Assembly (NCBI GenBank): GCA_004335835.1
Contig: RWJK01001235.1
Span: 1-45,482, forward strand
Source: Scenedesmus sp. ARA3
Lineage: Eukaryota; Chlorophyta; Chlorophyceae; Sphaeropleales; Scenedesmaceae
Direction: 5' to 3'
Length of the DNA: 45,482 nt
Each line of letters starts with the position of its first letter. Position 1 is the first letter of the stretch. Made by a program: the position numbers and the translations under genes. Below are positions 11,401 through 23,793 of the stretch, in pieces. The notes below the pieces were generated by a model. It searched no databases, was not told where the DNA came from, and worked only from the letters and a program-made list of their open reading frames with translations.

Positions 11401-13952
11401 TGGCTGCAGTGCCTGCAGCTGGCGCTGCACCAAGCGCCCCGGCGCCGTATGTTACTGGCTGGGCCAGAGGCCTGGAGGTGGGGTAGGGCATCAAGCTGTT
11501 TCCTGCCATGCGTGCTAGCTGAGAGGTCGTTCTGTTGCGCAGCAAGGGCACTGGCGCTGCTGTGATGACATGCTCAGCCAGACTTCCATGCGAAGACAGC
11601 ACCATGGCTGCATCTTGCTTGGGCGTTGTTTGGGCAGCTCTTACTTGGCTCACGGCTCCCACTGCTGCTGCTGCTGCTGCTGCTGGCTTGCCTGCAGGTG
11701 CACGAGTTCAGCCACACCATCATCCACGGAAGGCCGCAGCCAGGGCAGCTGGTGGTGGCGCTGCAGCCAGGCGGCAGCAGCAGCGCAGAAGCTGGTGCTG
11801 GCAGCACCCCAGACAAGGCAGATGCAGGGGGTGCTGCTGCTGCTGGGGGTGGTGCTGGACGCATTCGGCTGTCGGCGCCTCCTGCAGTTGGCCTGCCTGT
11901 GCGGCTGTCTGCAGTGCCGCCAAAGCCTGCTGTGTCCAGGCTGTCAGGGCCAGGTGAGGGGCTGGCTTGAAAGCAGTGCAATGCTGTGCAGTTTGCACTT
12001 ATGAATGGAGTTGAAGGTGATACACTTGGCAATATTATAACACACAGTTGTGCAGTTGGCGGCTGTTTGGAGGCAGCTGACACTGCACTGACAGACTATT
12101 AGCAGGCTGGGTGGCAGGGCAGTTGGGGCTGACAGCAAATCCTGCAGCCTAATCAGGCAGTAGAACCTGCAGCAACTCACCCATTCTCAAATCATGCTAC
12201 GCGTCATTCTGTTGGCATACAACCTCAGCACCTGAGCACCATCTAAGCGCTTGCACATGTTGATGCTGCTGCAGCCTTGCGCCAGCAGCCAGCAGCGCCT
12301 GCAGCAGCAGCCAGGGCCAACCTGTGCTCCCCTAGCAGAGAGCAGCTTCTGCAGGGGCCAGCAGCAGGCGGGCTGCCTGCAAAGATCCCCGGCAGGGCAC
12401 CCAGCCCCTCAGCAGCAGCAGCAGCAGGGCAGCAGCAGCAGCAGCAGCGCAGCCCCTTGCCACCGCCGAAGCTATCACCAACGGGAGACGGCTTGGGTGT
12501 TGCAGGGGTGAAGCTGCCATCTCCCAGAGGGAACAGGCCACCCAGTGGTGCTGCTGCAGTCAAGCTGCCCTCTCCACGCGGTGACAGGCAGTCCCCTGCT
12601 GCTCCTGCTGCTGCTGCTGCTGCTGCTGCTGTTGATGCGGCACGGGAGAGAGCGCAGCAGCTGCAGCAGGAGCGGCTTGCCCTGCAGAAGCAGGCAGAGG
12701 TGGGTGCGCCTGCTGAGCAGCTCTTGATGCTGGCTGCTGCTGTATACCTGTGGCCCTGGTGCTGACACCGGCAAGATGGGATTGCTCTTTGTGCATCACG
12801 CATGCACATCGCAGGTCTAAATACGTCTACATACAAAAAATCGCGTGTGCTGCTGCTGCGCTTGGTCTCCATTGTCTGCAGGGCCGCAGAGCAGCAGAGG
12901 CGGAGGCAGCACGCAAGGCAGCTGAGCTTGCTTTCCAGCAGCGCCAGGCCGCAGCAGCAGCGGCAGCAGCAGAGGTCGCGCGCATGCGAGCAGACGACCA
13001 GCAGCGGGCGGCAGCGGCAGCAGCAGCACGGGCAGACGCTGAGCGCAGGAAGAATGATGCAAGGTAGGTGGCTGCAAACGGAGCAGATGGATGGAGGCAT
13101 CACTGTGCATGGTACAGCTGCAATTGGGCAGCAGTGCTCAAGAGTTTTCATGCACATATGCATGCTGCAGCAGGGCAGGCTGTGTTGAGCATGTGCTGTT
13201 GCGACAGCTTGGAAACTTGTGTACTGCTGTTGTTTGTCGGTGCTGCTGTAGGCAGCAAGAGCAGCAGCGGCAGCAGGCGCAGGCACAGGCGCGGCAGCAG
13301 GCAGCAGAGTCAGAGGCTGCAGCAAGGCGGGCGGCTGAGGAAGCGAGAGCTAGGGCGGCAGTACAGCGGCAGGCAGATGAGGCAGCACGGGCCAATGCAC
13401 GAGCTGCGGCAGAAGCACAAAAGCGTATGGCTGCAGCAGAGGCGCGGGTGCGTGGCCTCCTGTAAAAGTTTTGCAGCTCAGTCTGGCTTGATTTCAATTA
13501 TCACACAACGAGGCTGTTCAGCACCAATCTTGAAAGTATCCTAGCAAGCATGTGCCAGCAGCATGTCAAATGCCTGCATGCGTCGGCACACAGCTCCGCT
13601 GCTGCTCTGTCCCAGGGCAACATTGAATTGTGCTTTTTCCATGCTGCTGCCTGCTGCAGGAGCGGGAGCAGATGCACCAGGCAATGCAGCAGCAGCGACA
13701 GGAGTTCCTGGATCGGCAGCGCGCAGCGGCAGCAAACCGGCGGCGAGCAGAGGACGAGCTGTCTGCAGGGCAGCAAGTACCTGCTGCTGCTGCTGCTGCT
13801 GGAGAGGTGCCTGTTCATGTGGCCCCTGCAAGGCAGCGACGGCAGCGACCCGCATGGGATTCAGGCAATGATGAGTCTGCTGCTGTTGACGGCTACGACC
13901 CTCCAGCAGTGCAGCAGCAGCCCAGCCACAGAGCTGCGCGGCCGACGAGTGC

Positions 13953-13988
<36 letters not shown>

Positions 13989-15833
13989 GGTTGGTGGCCG
14001 GCGTGCAGCTGCTGCTGGTGGCGAGCTGTCAGCAGAGCAAAGGTAGGTGGCACCTGATTTGTGACGGTTGCATACAAAGTGCAACTGCCGCAGGGTGTTA
14101 TGCAGGTCATGAACAGCCATCAGCATGCTGGCCAGAATGGCCGCCACTTGCGCCAGGGTGGCCACGGTGGAACGCCTCTTACAGGCTGGCCTGAAAGAAA
14201 CAACTGCTGCTGCTGGAAGCGGTGATGTCTGCTGCATGAGGAGTTAGTGGTGGCTGCCACTGGGTCCTGGCACCTTCCAAAGTGTTACTACCACAACTGC
14301 CTGGTCACAGCTGCATTATGTGTGTGTTTACAGGCGGCAGGTGTGGGAGGATATGCGGGCTGCAGCGCTGCGCAACAAGCAGCAGCTGCTGGCAGCACAG
14401 GGGCCAGGGCTCGCAGCATTCCTGGGCGCTGAGGACAGCCAGCAGCAGGATGAGCAGCAGCAGCAGCAGCCACTGCGACAAGCTGTTCCTGATCCTGAGC
14501 AGCAGCAGCGGCAGCAGTACAACAGGCAGCCCAGCAGAGGCCAACCAAGCATAGATCACAGCAGAGGTGCGCCGTCGCCAAAGGCGTTCTTAGTAGACTT
14601 GCACATCACACGCGCCGCCAATGTATTGCTGGCGCGGCACAGCATGTAGCTCGCAGCAGTGCCGCGCCTATGCATTTTGCAGTATCAGCGCTGTCACTCC
14701 CGCTTTTGCACTGGTGGCGCCCCAACTCGTCCCATCCTCACCACCCAGCACAGCCCTATGCCGTGGCTGTCATGCACCTTGATTTACTTTGGAACGCACG
14801 CAGATGAGGCGGATGTAGCAGATGCAGCCGGCTTGATCCCGCTGGAGCGGCGGCGGGCCAGGCTGCAGGCCGAGCAGGCGGCGCGCGACGCGCAGCTGCG
14901 CGAGTGGCAGCGGCAGCACTGGCAGGACGTCAAGGCCGCAGCAGCACGCAACAGGCAGCAGGTGGGGTGGCAGGGGTGCTGTGGGATGTGAGCAGCGGGA
15001 GTGTGCCACTGTGGGGCTGCATGTGTGTGTTAGGCTCATTGTGCTTGGCAGGCCGATAAGGGTGTGGCTGTGCATGCCGCCCAATGTATGTTACAGTCTG
15101 GTTCTACTCACAGGTGCTGCCGCGCCACATGCTGCTGCTGATGATGATGCTTCTAGTGCGCTGTTCTCTGCTCAATTTTGCCCTCTGGCCTACACCTGTA
15201 AACATGTGAAAAGGCATGTCCCATTGCTCCTGTACTGGCTGCCACAGGTGATGGGAGAGCTCGGCATTGGCAAGCAGCAGCAGCAGCAGCCCTCAGCAGC
15301 AGACGTTATCAACACGGAGGATCCGCAACAGCAGGCTGGCAACCAACAGGCAGTGCCTGCAGGCCCTGCTGCAGCAGCAGCAGCTCCTGCGCTGCAGGCC
15401 GGCGGCAACGAGGCACAGGAATCTGCAGCAGCGGAGCAGGAAGCTGAGGAGGAGTTTGCTGCCATGATGGCAGACATGCAGCACCTGGTGCTGGCTGCAG
15501 AGCATGGGGCAGCAGGGGATGCGGCTGCTGCTGGTGGCGATGAGGGTGGTGGTGGCAGCGGCGGCGGCGTGAGCAGGGAGACGTCGGAGGACTATGCTGA
15601 CGAAGATGCCAACAGCACACAGGCGATGGTGAGTGTGCCGTTCTGTGCGTTAACTGTTGATGCATGGGTCAGGGTTACAAGTGCGTACTGGCGAGATTGT
15701 TGCTGGCACAGGCGCCGTGCCAAGTTCGCATGCCAAGCAGTGAGGCAGCTTGCTGAGCTACATCACTTCCACACGGGCTAGCACACGGGCACTGAACTAC
15801 GAAGCACCACCGGTCGAGCGCCGCCACCGCTGC

Positions 15834-15876
<43 letters not shown>

Positions 15877-16603
15877 GCGTCGCTGCAGGTGGTTGCCGGG
15901 CGCTTCCTGCTGGATGGGCAGCCGGTGTCGCTGCCTGTGGGCGAGGGCGACAGCCTGGCTGCACGGGTGGAGGCGCTGCGGCTGCTGTTGGAGGAGGCCC
16001 TGGGCACTGGTCCCTTCCTGAGGTGCGGCTTGGTTGATGTGTGCTGACTGGCGTTATGTCGCAGCAACTGCTGCCAGGGTGGAGGCGCTTCGGCTGCTGC
16101 TGGAGGAGGCACTGGGCACTGGGCCCTTCCTAAGCCTCAGGTGCGGCTTAATTTGATGATAAGCTGTGATGGCTGCCATCATGACGGCGCCTTTGACGGC
16201 GCTGTTGCTGGCGTCGGCTGCTGCACGGCAGGCGCGGGCACAGTTCTGGCGGCCGCTGAGGCACTGCATGGGCTGCTGTCATGATGCAGGGCGCAAGCAA
16301 CGCTGCTGTCGCTCAGCTTCTTTGCTGGTGCTGCTAAACAGCTCTGCTGCTGGTGCTCGCTGCACATGACGAGCACCGCTCTGACAGCTCCGCTGCCTGT
16401 CCCTGCTGCACCCCACCCCACCCCACTCGCCATCTGCTTGTAGCGTGTACCGCCGCATGGAGTTGCTGGCGCCTGGTGATGACCGGGAGGCTGTCAGTGG
16501 GCAGCTGCTGGGCCTGCTGGGCCCTGACAAGCTGGGCTACCTGAGCCTGGTGCACCAGCTGATCGTGGCTGAGGAGCGCATCCACGTGGAGCAGATGGTG
16601 TGA
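8492..16603 (+). CDS. NEK1: NIMA-related protein kinase, NEK1-type, with long coiled-coil tail
   Basis: Ser/Thr kinase of the NEK family; NEK1-type members act in ciliogenesis, basal-body function and cell-cycle control. Exons: 8492-8650, 8847-8943, 9177-9285, 9636-9650, 9993-10161, 10450-10533, 10947-11126, 11698-11953, 12275-12699, 12882-13063, 13252-13447, 13660-14042, 14334-14566, 14804-14961, 15248-15628, 15889-16022 and 16444-16603. All phases match, giving about 1106 residues. The kinase domain (about 4-265) has GKGSFG (11-16), VIKE with catalytic Lys33, HRDLKSQN (126-133), DFG (146-148), [11 protein letters not shown] and [12 protein letters not shown]. The tail has KLPSPRG-type proline-directed sites, a long Ala/Gln/Arg/Glu coiled coil, two W-containing helices ([17 protein letters not shown] and [15 protein letters not shown]) and a C-terminal helical domain ([14 protein letters not shown], then [14 protein letters not shown]) like that of NEK1. 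Exons 7 and 16 in this order have their 3' edges duplicated in the following intron. Confidence 0.93.
9636..9650 (+). CDS. NEK1: 15-nt microexon completing the HRD motif of the NEK kinase
   Basis: Joining the flanking exons directly gives HVHDR-DLKSQN, which lacks five residues of the invariant NEK stretch. In the 707-nt interval lies GAAGATTTTGCACAG, preceded by CTGCAG and followed by GTGGGG. With phase 2 on both sides it supplies K-I-L-H plus the completed Arg, restoring HDRKILHRDLKSQN exactly as the family requires. Confidence 0.9.
11067..11270 (+). repeat. Duplicated 3' edge of NEK exon 7
   Basis: The last 60 nt of the exon (to 11126, coding [20 protein letters not shown]) recur at about 11212-11270 as [19 protein letters not shown], spaced about 145 bp. 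The copy ends next to GTGGGG and so still has a potential donor, but it lies in the intron and has no acceptor of its own in the right phase. Confidence 0.88.
15961..16140 (+). repeat. Duplicated 3' edge of NEK exon 16
   Basis: The block 15961-16022 ([20 protein letters not shown] and the donor AG|GTGCGGCTT) recurs at 16073-16140, spaced about 112 bp, with the donor region GTGCGGCTTAA also copied. A CAG at 16062-16064 precedes the copy, but the resulting exon would start in the wrong phase, so I treat it as a non-coding duplicate. Confidence 0.9.
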
Positions 16604-17403
16604 TTGCATGGAAGCGCTGCGTGGAGATGAGCCTCTTCTGCCAGTAGAGGCCCACAGTGTGGGCCAGCCACAGCACACGCTGGTGCATCATAGTAAGGCA
16701 AGTTGCTGCAGGGTGTGTGCAGTGGTGCCAGCGCAATGTGACTTTCGCACTACGCCAGCTGCCAAACTTGGAAGTATATGGATGCAAGCCTACGTTGGCT
16801 GCATATTCTTGCAAGGCCCTTCAGCGTTGTAGACGCTGTACTGCATGTTGTGGTGGCAGTTACCCTGAGCATGCTCCAAGGCCTGGACTGAGTCCAGAGT
16901 TGTACTGCAGTGCTGCAACGTGCACCAGCCACTGTGTGTCAAGATGTATATATTGTGCTAGCGTTCTTGCAACGACTTCTTGTTGTACACTACCTATCGC
17001 AACACAAAGCACCAAGGAGCATCAGGAACATGTTGCAGCAAAGATGGGGGCTGTGTTCCAGAGTCCTTACGCCAGCGCAGACCGCTGGCTCCTCAGGTGA
17101 AATGATTGTCACACCCAATGGAACGCGTATACGCATTTGTTGCGACGAGCCACCGTAACAGCTCCGTAAAACGTGGCAGTGTCACTGACAGTGACAACAG
17201 TGAACTGGCTGGAGGCTTGAAATGTGCTCAGCCTGCGCTCAACACCATGACGAAAGCATTTTGATGACGTATTAGAACTTTTAGCGACTGCACAAGTGTT
17301 CCCTTTGAGTGTAATCCTGAGGCAGCTCTCTCCTCTTGTTTCTTAAAGCACCGGTGACGAACGTGATCTGACCCTGTGGCCGCTGTTTGTGAGGACATCA
17401 GCA
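16604..17403. other. NEK 3' flank, nothing further recognised
   Basis: This should hold the NEK kinase 3' UTR. Open frames here are short and lack splice-matched extensions. I see no RNA gene or repeat. Confidence 0.45.
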
Positions 17404-17715
17404 CTAGAAATACTCGTTAAAGCAGGCGCTCACGGAGATCAGCTCATGGACAAGGTACCCGCTGTACCTGCTAGCATGCCATGTGTGTGGCTGCGGTAGC
17501 TTGCGCTCACTCAACGTATTTGATACATGCAGTTGATTATCAGGAACCGTAGCGTGGCTCGCTCGCTTGAACAGCAATTGGCCTTGGAGGGTGGGACCAC
17601 ATGCTACGGCCAAGCGAGCCGTGCAGTCGGCGGCTACCTCCTTTGGGTGAGCAATGATCTGGCTTAACGTTGCGTGTTTGGCTTTCATTGGGGGAAAGGG
17701 CGCTTGCGTAACCAC
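17404..17715 (-). CDS. Hypothetical 103-residue protein
   Basis: An uninterrupted frame beginning MVTQAPFPPMKAKHATLSQ and ending SACFNEYF. It stands out because it has none of the poly-Q/S/A bias of the surrounding frames. I recognise no domain, signal peptide or membrane segment. It is divergent from the candidate at 17786. It may be an exon of a larger gene or chance; no family support. Confidence 0.25.
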   Translation of the reverse strand: MVTQAPFPPMKAKHATLSQIIAHPKEVAADCTARLAVACGPTLQGQLLFKRASHATVPDNQLHVSNTLSERKLPQPHTWHASRYSGYLVHELISVSACFNEYF

Positions 17716-17785
17716 CTGCTGAAAGGCTCACTGCGCCTCTTGCACCATTAGTCGCCGTGCCGGCTTGATCATCAGCCTTTCAACC

Positions 17786-18199
17786 ATGTCTCATTTTTTT
17801 GAAACTAAAGGCACAATCGCCGGGTGTTGCGGGGGTGGGTCTGCTCCACAGAATCAAATGCTCGATATTTTGGTCGCAGCTCGTGGCAGCAACCTTGTGA
17901 ACTGCTCTTCTGTACGTCTGTTTCTGCTGCAGCGCGAAAGCATCATCCACGAGAAGGCGCAGCAGCAGTACGCTGCAGCTCTGGACACCTACAGCCCACT
18001 CCACCAGAGCCCACTTTCGGCCAGAGACACCAGCACCACTGGCAGCTCTGAGCCAGTGCGTGGCGTGGGATGCATGATGGGCTCCTCTTCTTCTTATGGT
18101 AAAGCTGCAGGCAGGCACACCTGCATGCCCAAAGGCTTGGACTCCGCAGCACACAGCTGCATGCATGCGCCTGGTGGTCGGGCAGCATACGTTATGTGA
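17786..18199 (+). CDS. Hypothetical protein, possibly first exons of an unresolved gene
   Basis: The frame starts MSHFFETKGTIAGCCGGGS and includes RESIIHEKAQQQYAAALDTY. A CTGCTGCAG acceptor at about 17926-17934 directly before the RESIIHEK segment, and GTGAAC after ...SNL, suggest that a short intron may sit inside. A donor-like GTGCGT follows ...GSSEP. No family is recognised. It may begin the unresolved plus-strand gene described for 18.2-22.6 kb. Confidence 0.28.
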   Translation: MSHFFETKGTIAGCCGGGSAPQNQMLDILVAARGSNLVNCSSVRLFLLQRESIIHEKAQQQYAAALDTYSPLHQSPLSARDTSTTGSSEPVRGVGCMMGSSSSYGKAAGRHTCMPKGLDSAAHSCMHAPGGRAAYVM

Positions 18200-21100
18200 G
18201 CAGTGCTGGCGTTGTGCAAGAGCAGCTGCGTGTGAAGAACTGCAGCTGTGCACTTCGCTGGTATGTCACCAGATGAAAGCAACAATGAGCAGCTGTGCGG
18301 CGTCTTTGTACATGTGGCGGTGTGGCGCAGGCAGCCAGGCGTTGATGTGGCTGCCAGTAGTAAAGCCGGCCACATATAAACATGGAAGCAGGGTGTGGGG
18401 AATGTCACGTATCAATTGTATCAGCAGCGTTTGCAGTTGGTTGCTTGGAGTGTGGTTGAACATACTGTGTGGTGCGGAGGCGTGCGCCTTGTCTCAGGCG
18501 CTGTGCATATGTGCTTGATGTGAAGTCCTGCAAGCAGCGGGTGGTCTGCCTGTCAGCATGCTGCTGCATGTCAGCTCTGCTGCTGAATGCGAGCATAACC
18601 TGTAAGGCTGCTGCAGGGCGTTGTCTGTCATAGATTTGCAGGTGTTGCAGTGATGGTAGCTTTCTGGCTTCCTGCATCTGGTGCTCCAGTGCCAGTGTTG
18701 GAGTGTCCCTTTGGTTGTGTGGTACTTGTTGTGCGTTGTGGGCAGTTGTGTGTATGCGTACGATGCATACTTGTGTGTATGTCAAGCATGTACATACTGT
18801 GCTTTCTGCTGTTGATGCTTGTAGTATGTTGGTATGTTGATCAGCAGCACAGCCAGCGTGTGTGTCTTCAATCGACAGTGAGACATGCGCGTGTGGGTGT
18901 GCTGTCCAGGGCAAAGTTCAGTGTGCTGTCACTAGCACTGCGCTGGTTGCTCATGTTTCATTGCCGCCTCAAACGATCTTCCTTTCGTTGCTCTTCGTAT
19001 GCTGGTGCAGCAGTATGCTTGGAGCCTGCCTGTGATAACTGGCCGTGATGGGATGGTCCTACTACGTTTGATTGTGTGTGAAGGTGTGCAGCAGCAGGGG
19101 CAAGCAGGCTGTGATGCATTGCGCGCATGGCCAGAGCCCCTGTGAGGCTGCCACGTGTGTGCACAAGGCCCCGATTGCCCCAATCGCCCTACTTGCCTCT
19201 TCACTTTCATTGCTCCGTGTACTGCCCTGGCAAGCATTGCTGCCATGATACGCTTGCAGGAACGCCTATGGCATGCCCATAGGTCACCTGAAGGCATTGC
19301 CATGGCAGCGGTTTGCGGCCTGTACCGTTGCATCTTTGCTGCGCCAACACGCCAGCCGCTTGTGTTTGATGTTTTGTTGCTACTATTTCTTCCTTGCAGT
19401 GCTGCTATGAGCACTGGTGTTGACTTTTCTGCTGCTGCAGCTATGTATGGTGTGTATGTATGTGTATGTGTGTGTGGATTGAGACAGGCAGGTTCAAGTG
19501 ACACGGCAACAAGCAGACTGGCTGAACATCTTTATTATGGGGGGCGTGTGTGAGCATGTTCATGTGATAGACGCGCGTTTCTTTAAAAACCTTGTGCATG
19601 TGTGCAGTGTCACCTGACCTACTCTGGGTGTATTGCTGGTGTGGTTTTGACAGGAGTTCATCAGCGGCTGCAGTGACATATGCAGCTTGCTTGGACTTCT
19701 GTGCAAGGCTGAAGAGGCAGGTGTGCAGTGTGTTTGTGTGTGTTTGCTGATTGTTGAGCTGGCAGAGGTTCAGCCAGCGCGTTGCAGCGTGCTTTGTCAG
19801 TTGTGGTGGTGTTTAGCAGCGGGTGGGCTGGCTCAGCTGGATGGATGTTTCTTGGCTCCTACAGCTAGGGTTTGTGGTTTGGGTGCTGCCACTGGTACAG
19901 CAGCATGCGGCATGTGGTCTGTTGCAGCAGCAGCAGCAGCATGCTAAAGTAGTCTGCCGCAGCAGCAGCACCCCATGCAGCAGCAGATGTCTTGGCAGTG
20001 CCTACCTACTTGAGCTGAGCCCGCACCATGTGTAAACCGGGTGATGAGCTGCGGTGAGGCCAGTATGGAGCGCAGTCCTCACACTGTTGTATGTTGCAGC
20101 GTATCCGATAAACCTGCTACTACAGCAAGCCGTTGTACTTTTCAGAGCCATGCTGCAGGAACCTGGCTGCCAGCATGGCTGCAATGTGGTGTGCTGTTTT
20201 GTTTTGCAGCTGCCAGTGCGAACGTTTGGTGCTGTGAATCTACTCTGCATATGCTTACCTCATAAACCCACTCCGATACAGACCCATGCGCTTCTGTCAC
20301 CGTACATACGTATCTGGCGCTTTGCACGTTGTATGGCGCTTTGCACGTCGCAGCATGTACCTTTGCAGTAGGTGTTGTGTTTCGCTTGCCTGGCCTTTGC
20401 GATGCTTGCTGAGATCGGTGAAGGTGTTTGCTTGCAGACATGAACAGCGCTCTTCTTGTTCTCCTCTTCAATACATACATAGCACAGCATCAGCCCGATG
20501 GGCAGCCCTGGCCATGCAGCAGCCGTTCCGTGCTGCTGACATGCTACCAAGGGGCATGCTGTGAATCTTTGCAGTTTCTTGGTGTTGAGTCCAGCTTTCG
20601 CAGCAGGTGTTTTTCCTTGACACCCCAGTAGCTCCGACAGGGGGCTTAGTATCGCATCATGAGCATGAGTTGTGCCTTGATCAGCAGCACGCTTGTCCTG
20701 ATCTTTTGTACGTGCATGATGCTCTACATGCACAGCATCTCAGAGCTGCTGCATTGCACTGCAATCTCTTTTGCAGTGCAGGTAGATCAGGCTGCAACTG
20801 AGGACTGCACATGCTTGCTGCTGTTGTCACCGTTGGCAGTTGACCTCCAGTGCAGCTGGCAACATGCATGTGCGTGTGTGAGAGCCTTTGCCCTGCAGCT
20901 CTGCTGTGGGCTGTTGCATGCCTACGGCTCTGCACTTTGAGATATTGTTTGGTTGGTGGTGGTTGAGTGGTCCGGCTGTGCTGCACAATGCATGCAATCG
21001 AGCGCGGCTGAGGACGGCAGCACAATGCATGCCATGCTGTGAGGCACATGTGTTGACTTGGGAGCGTGCCTCTGCTATCCAAAGTCTGCTTCTGTTGCCT

Positions 21101-21688
21101 CGGCCCTATGCTTGGGTTGATCGGTTTTACTATGGTCGTTTGATCAGCGTTGTTTCCGCTCCGGTCAGTTATGTTAGATACTGGATGGGCATTTGCAGAT
21201 AGCACGGCTGATCCACACACAAAAAAGAGGCTCACATGGATACAGCTGGGGGGCTTGTGCTCCTAAGAGAGCTAGGGCCTCTGTCCAGAGTGTTGTTACT
21301 GTCTGAAGGATTGCATGCGGATGCATGCAATTAGGATGGCGATCTTGTGCACGAGCATGTGTTGACGCCCACACAGCCTGCTCTGCCACTGCAATGTGGG
21401 CATAGCAGTGCTGTGCTCTGGTAGGAGCATGACAGCATGAGACAATGCCGGCCATCCTGCTGCTGCACTGACAGCACGGCTGCAGTGCATAGCAGGCTAC
21501 ATCACAACTGTGTGCGTGTTGACTATGCATGCACATTGCCAGTGGTTGATGGGCCGCGAATTACAGATCTGACCACCTACAGCAACCAGCTATCGCCTTT
21601 CTTGAGCTGTCTGAACTTGCACAGATGCAAGCACTGCCTTGCTAGGTGCAGCATGGTGCATGCATTGCAAGCTGTGCGCTTGATGCAT

Positions 21689-21689
<1 letters not shown>

Positions 21690-21725
<36 letters not shown>
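21690..21725 (+). repeat. (TGCT)n tetranucleotide microsatellite
   Basis: About nine uninterrupted units of TGCT/CTTG. This is a simple repeat with no coding support. Confidence 0.95.
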
Positions 21726-21726
<1 letters not shown>

Positions 21727-22450
21727 GGAGTATCACACTCCAGGAATTAGGAGACCAGCATATTGTGAGTGGCCAGCGATGCATGCTGTTGCTCCCATGT
21801 GACGGTGTGCATTGCTGCTCTGTCCCGGCTGCTGCAACTCAGCCATATGGGCTCTCAAATGCCCACTGCAGGCATGCATTTTGTGATTGCATGCAAGAGG
21901 AGTGTGCACGCCTTCTGCGTAGCAGCAGCAGCTCTGGTGTGCATTGCGCCGGCAAAATGCCGGCTGTGCTGCTGGTGCAAAACCAGCAGCAATGTGTGCT
22001 AGCCTGACCCCCAGAGGCATTTGTCATTGGCCGGGAGCTAGCCCAAACTGTCTTCAGATGGGAGGAAATGCAGACAGATGAGTGGTGAGCACATTGCGAC
22101 GTGCTTGGTCAGTTTAGGCACCAATGCATTAGTGGCATGGGATGGACAGTCAGCCTGTCCGCTACTTCTTTGTCTGTCATGGCACGTGTTAGCTTTGACA
22201 GTTTGGTGACGCGATAACGGCTGCCGGCGCATCTGCCAGCGACCCCATTGCCATTGTCAGGTGATTGTGCGCTGCCACTGATCGCCTTGAGGAGGCGTCA
22301 TTGCCAGGATTTAGTAACGCCCTTCGTCCAGCAGCTGGCTGGCTGGCTCTTGTGTAGCTGCACACGTGCATGCTCTCTTGCCAGCTCTTTTGCGCTCAGA
22401 AGCGTACTGTAGCTTCAGACACTGCTGGCTGGCAGGCTGCTGCGCCAGCT

Positions 22451-22584
22451 AGCATTCTTCGCGCAGGCGCACACCTGCTGCGTGTATGGCGACAGCTGAG
22501 TGAGATCGGGTTATGTTGTACCGTTGCGGCATTCTTTGGACAGGCGCACACCTGCTGCGTGTATGGCGACAGCTGAGCGAGATC
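22451..22584 (+). repeat. Two-copy tandem duplication, 77-bp spacing
   Basis: Blocks at about 22451-22507 and 22528-22584 are nearly identical across AGGCGCACACCTGCTGCGTG and the following TATGGCGACAGCTGAG. Each has an AG just before GCGCACACC and an in-frame TGA after GGCGACAGC. By analogy with the exon-edge duplications elsewhere in the window this could mark a terminal exon, but no gene is proved here. Confidence 0.85.
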
Positions 22585-23793
22585 AGTACGGGTTGACTGT
22601 TGCCTGACTATTGCGCATGCTGAGTGCTGTTCGTGGGCTGCCTGGCAGTCAGGTAGGAAATTGGTGGAGGCCGCTGCTGCCTGCTTGAAGCAGTGCAGCA
22701 GTGTCGTTGAGTGCTCATGCTATATGGAGCGTACGTACTGAGTATAAGCATGTTGTTTATTTATGACACTGATACTAAGATATTGTTATGTAGTGTTACA
22801 AACCATCCACAGTTACTATGATATTTGCACAGTACGCACACAGTACGTATGTTGTGCTGCTGGAGCTTGTTGGAGGCTGAAGGTTGGCCTGTGCACATGC
22901 AGCACGATGCTGCTCTGTTTGCATAGCTGCACCGCCATCAGCCTGGTGACTGTGAGTTGGTGTGTATGCATGTATGCATGTGCATGTACAGTCTTTCATT
23001 GGTGTGACGGCACGTTGTCTTTGCGCAGTTCTGCAGATGTACAGTAAGAATCAGACTGAGAGGTGGCCGTGCAAGAGCATGCTACGACGTGCATGCGATG
23101 CAGCTGCAGCATGCACAAATGCCATGGGCATTCACCTGGCCCAGGCAGTGTGTGCAAGCTGCTGCCTGCAGTGTAAGGAGCGCCGTTTGATGAGAGCAGT
23201 AACGGATGGTCCCAGGAGTTTGCCCAGTCTTCAGCATCATGCTGTCTTATCGCTTGTCCAAAAGAGTGGCATCAGCGCTGTGTCGGATGCTTCTGCCGCA
23301 GACTGTGTCGCAGTAGTGTTGTTCGCAATGTATGCCTGCTGCTGGCAGCAGTTGCACAGCACTCAAACAGCAGTGCTCAGCTGTGGTCACAACAACGCAT
23401 GGCGCCTTACAGAGTGTTGAAGGGCAGTGCAGCGGCTGGTGTTCAATGTGTGCTGCACCTCGTCGCAAGAAATAGCGGCTATACTTTGGGCTCACCCCAA
23501 ACGGCTGTTCAGGCTCTGCCGTGGTGCTGCAGAGATGCATCTTATATGTGAGTTCCCCAGAGAACTGAGGGCCCAACATGTCACAAGTGGCCAGTGAGTG
23601 GGCAAGTTGTGACGGTGCAGCCTGTGGAGAGCACAGCCGCTGGCAGTCAGCTGCTGTTGCTGCATGTGGTCACCGCACAGTAAAGTGACCAGCAGCAGAG
23701 TGAAGCAGGCTGCCTGCAGGCTGCAGGATTCGCTTCCGTGAGACAGGCCTGTACAGGTGCTGTCTTTGTAACAACTGCATGTACGCCCTCCTC

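Larger units (their letters stand above)
18200..22600 (+). other. GT-rich region, possible unresolved multi-exon membrane-protein gene
   Basis: The plus strand is strongly G/T-rich, unlike the flanking CAG/CTG genes. Candidate exons with AG..GT borders are 19260-19310 (ERLWHAHRSPEGIAMAA), 19400-19445 (AAMSTGVDFSAAAAM), 19654-19720 (EFISGCSDICSLLGLLCKAE), one starting at 19766, and 19865-19894 (LGFVVWVLPL). The 19400 and 19654 exons join in phase. Hydrophobic frames recur at about 20054-20160 (WSAVLTLLYVAAYPINLLL) and 20659-20790, and an aromatic segment VDRFYYGRLISVVSAPVSY lies near 21120. I could not link these into one protein or name a family. They may be spurious. Confidence 0.22.

Noticed and set aside
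12243..13325. A 360-residue minus-strand open frame opposite the NEK tail
   Set aside because: It is the antisense shadow of CAG-rich exons: poly-Cys, poly-Ser and poly-Ala, with no domain, while the plus strand gives phase-consistent exons.
16065..16140. Second copy of the NEK exon 16 edge as an alternative exon
   Set aside because: Its acceptor would enter in the wrong phase for both the preceding exon 15 and exon 16.
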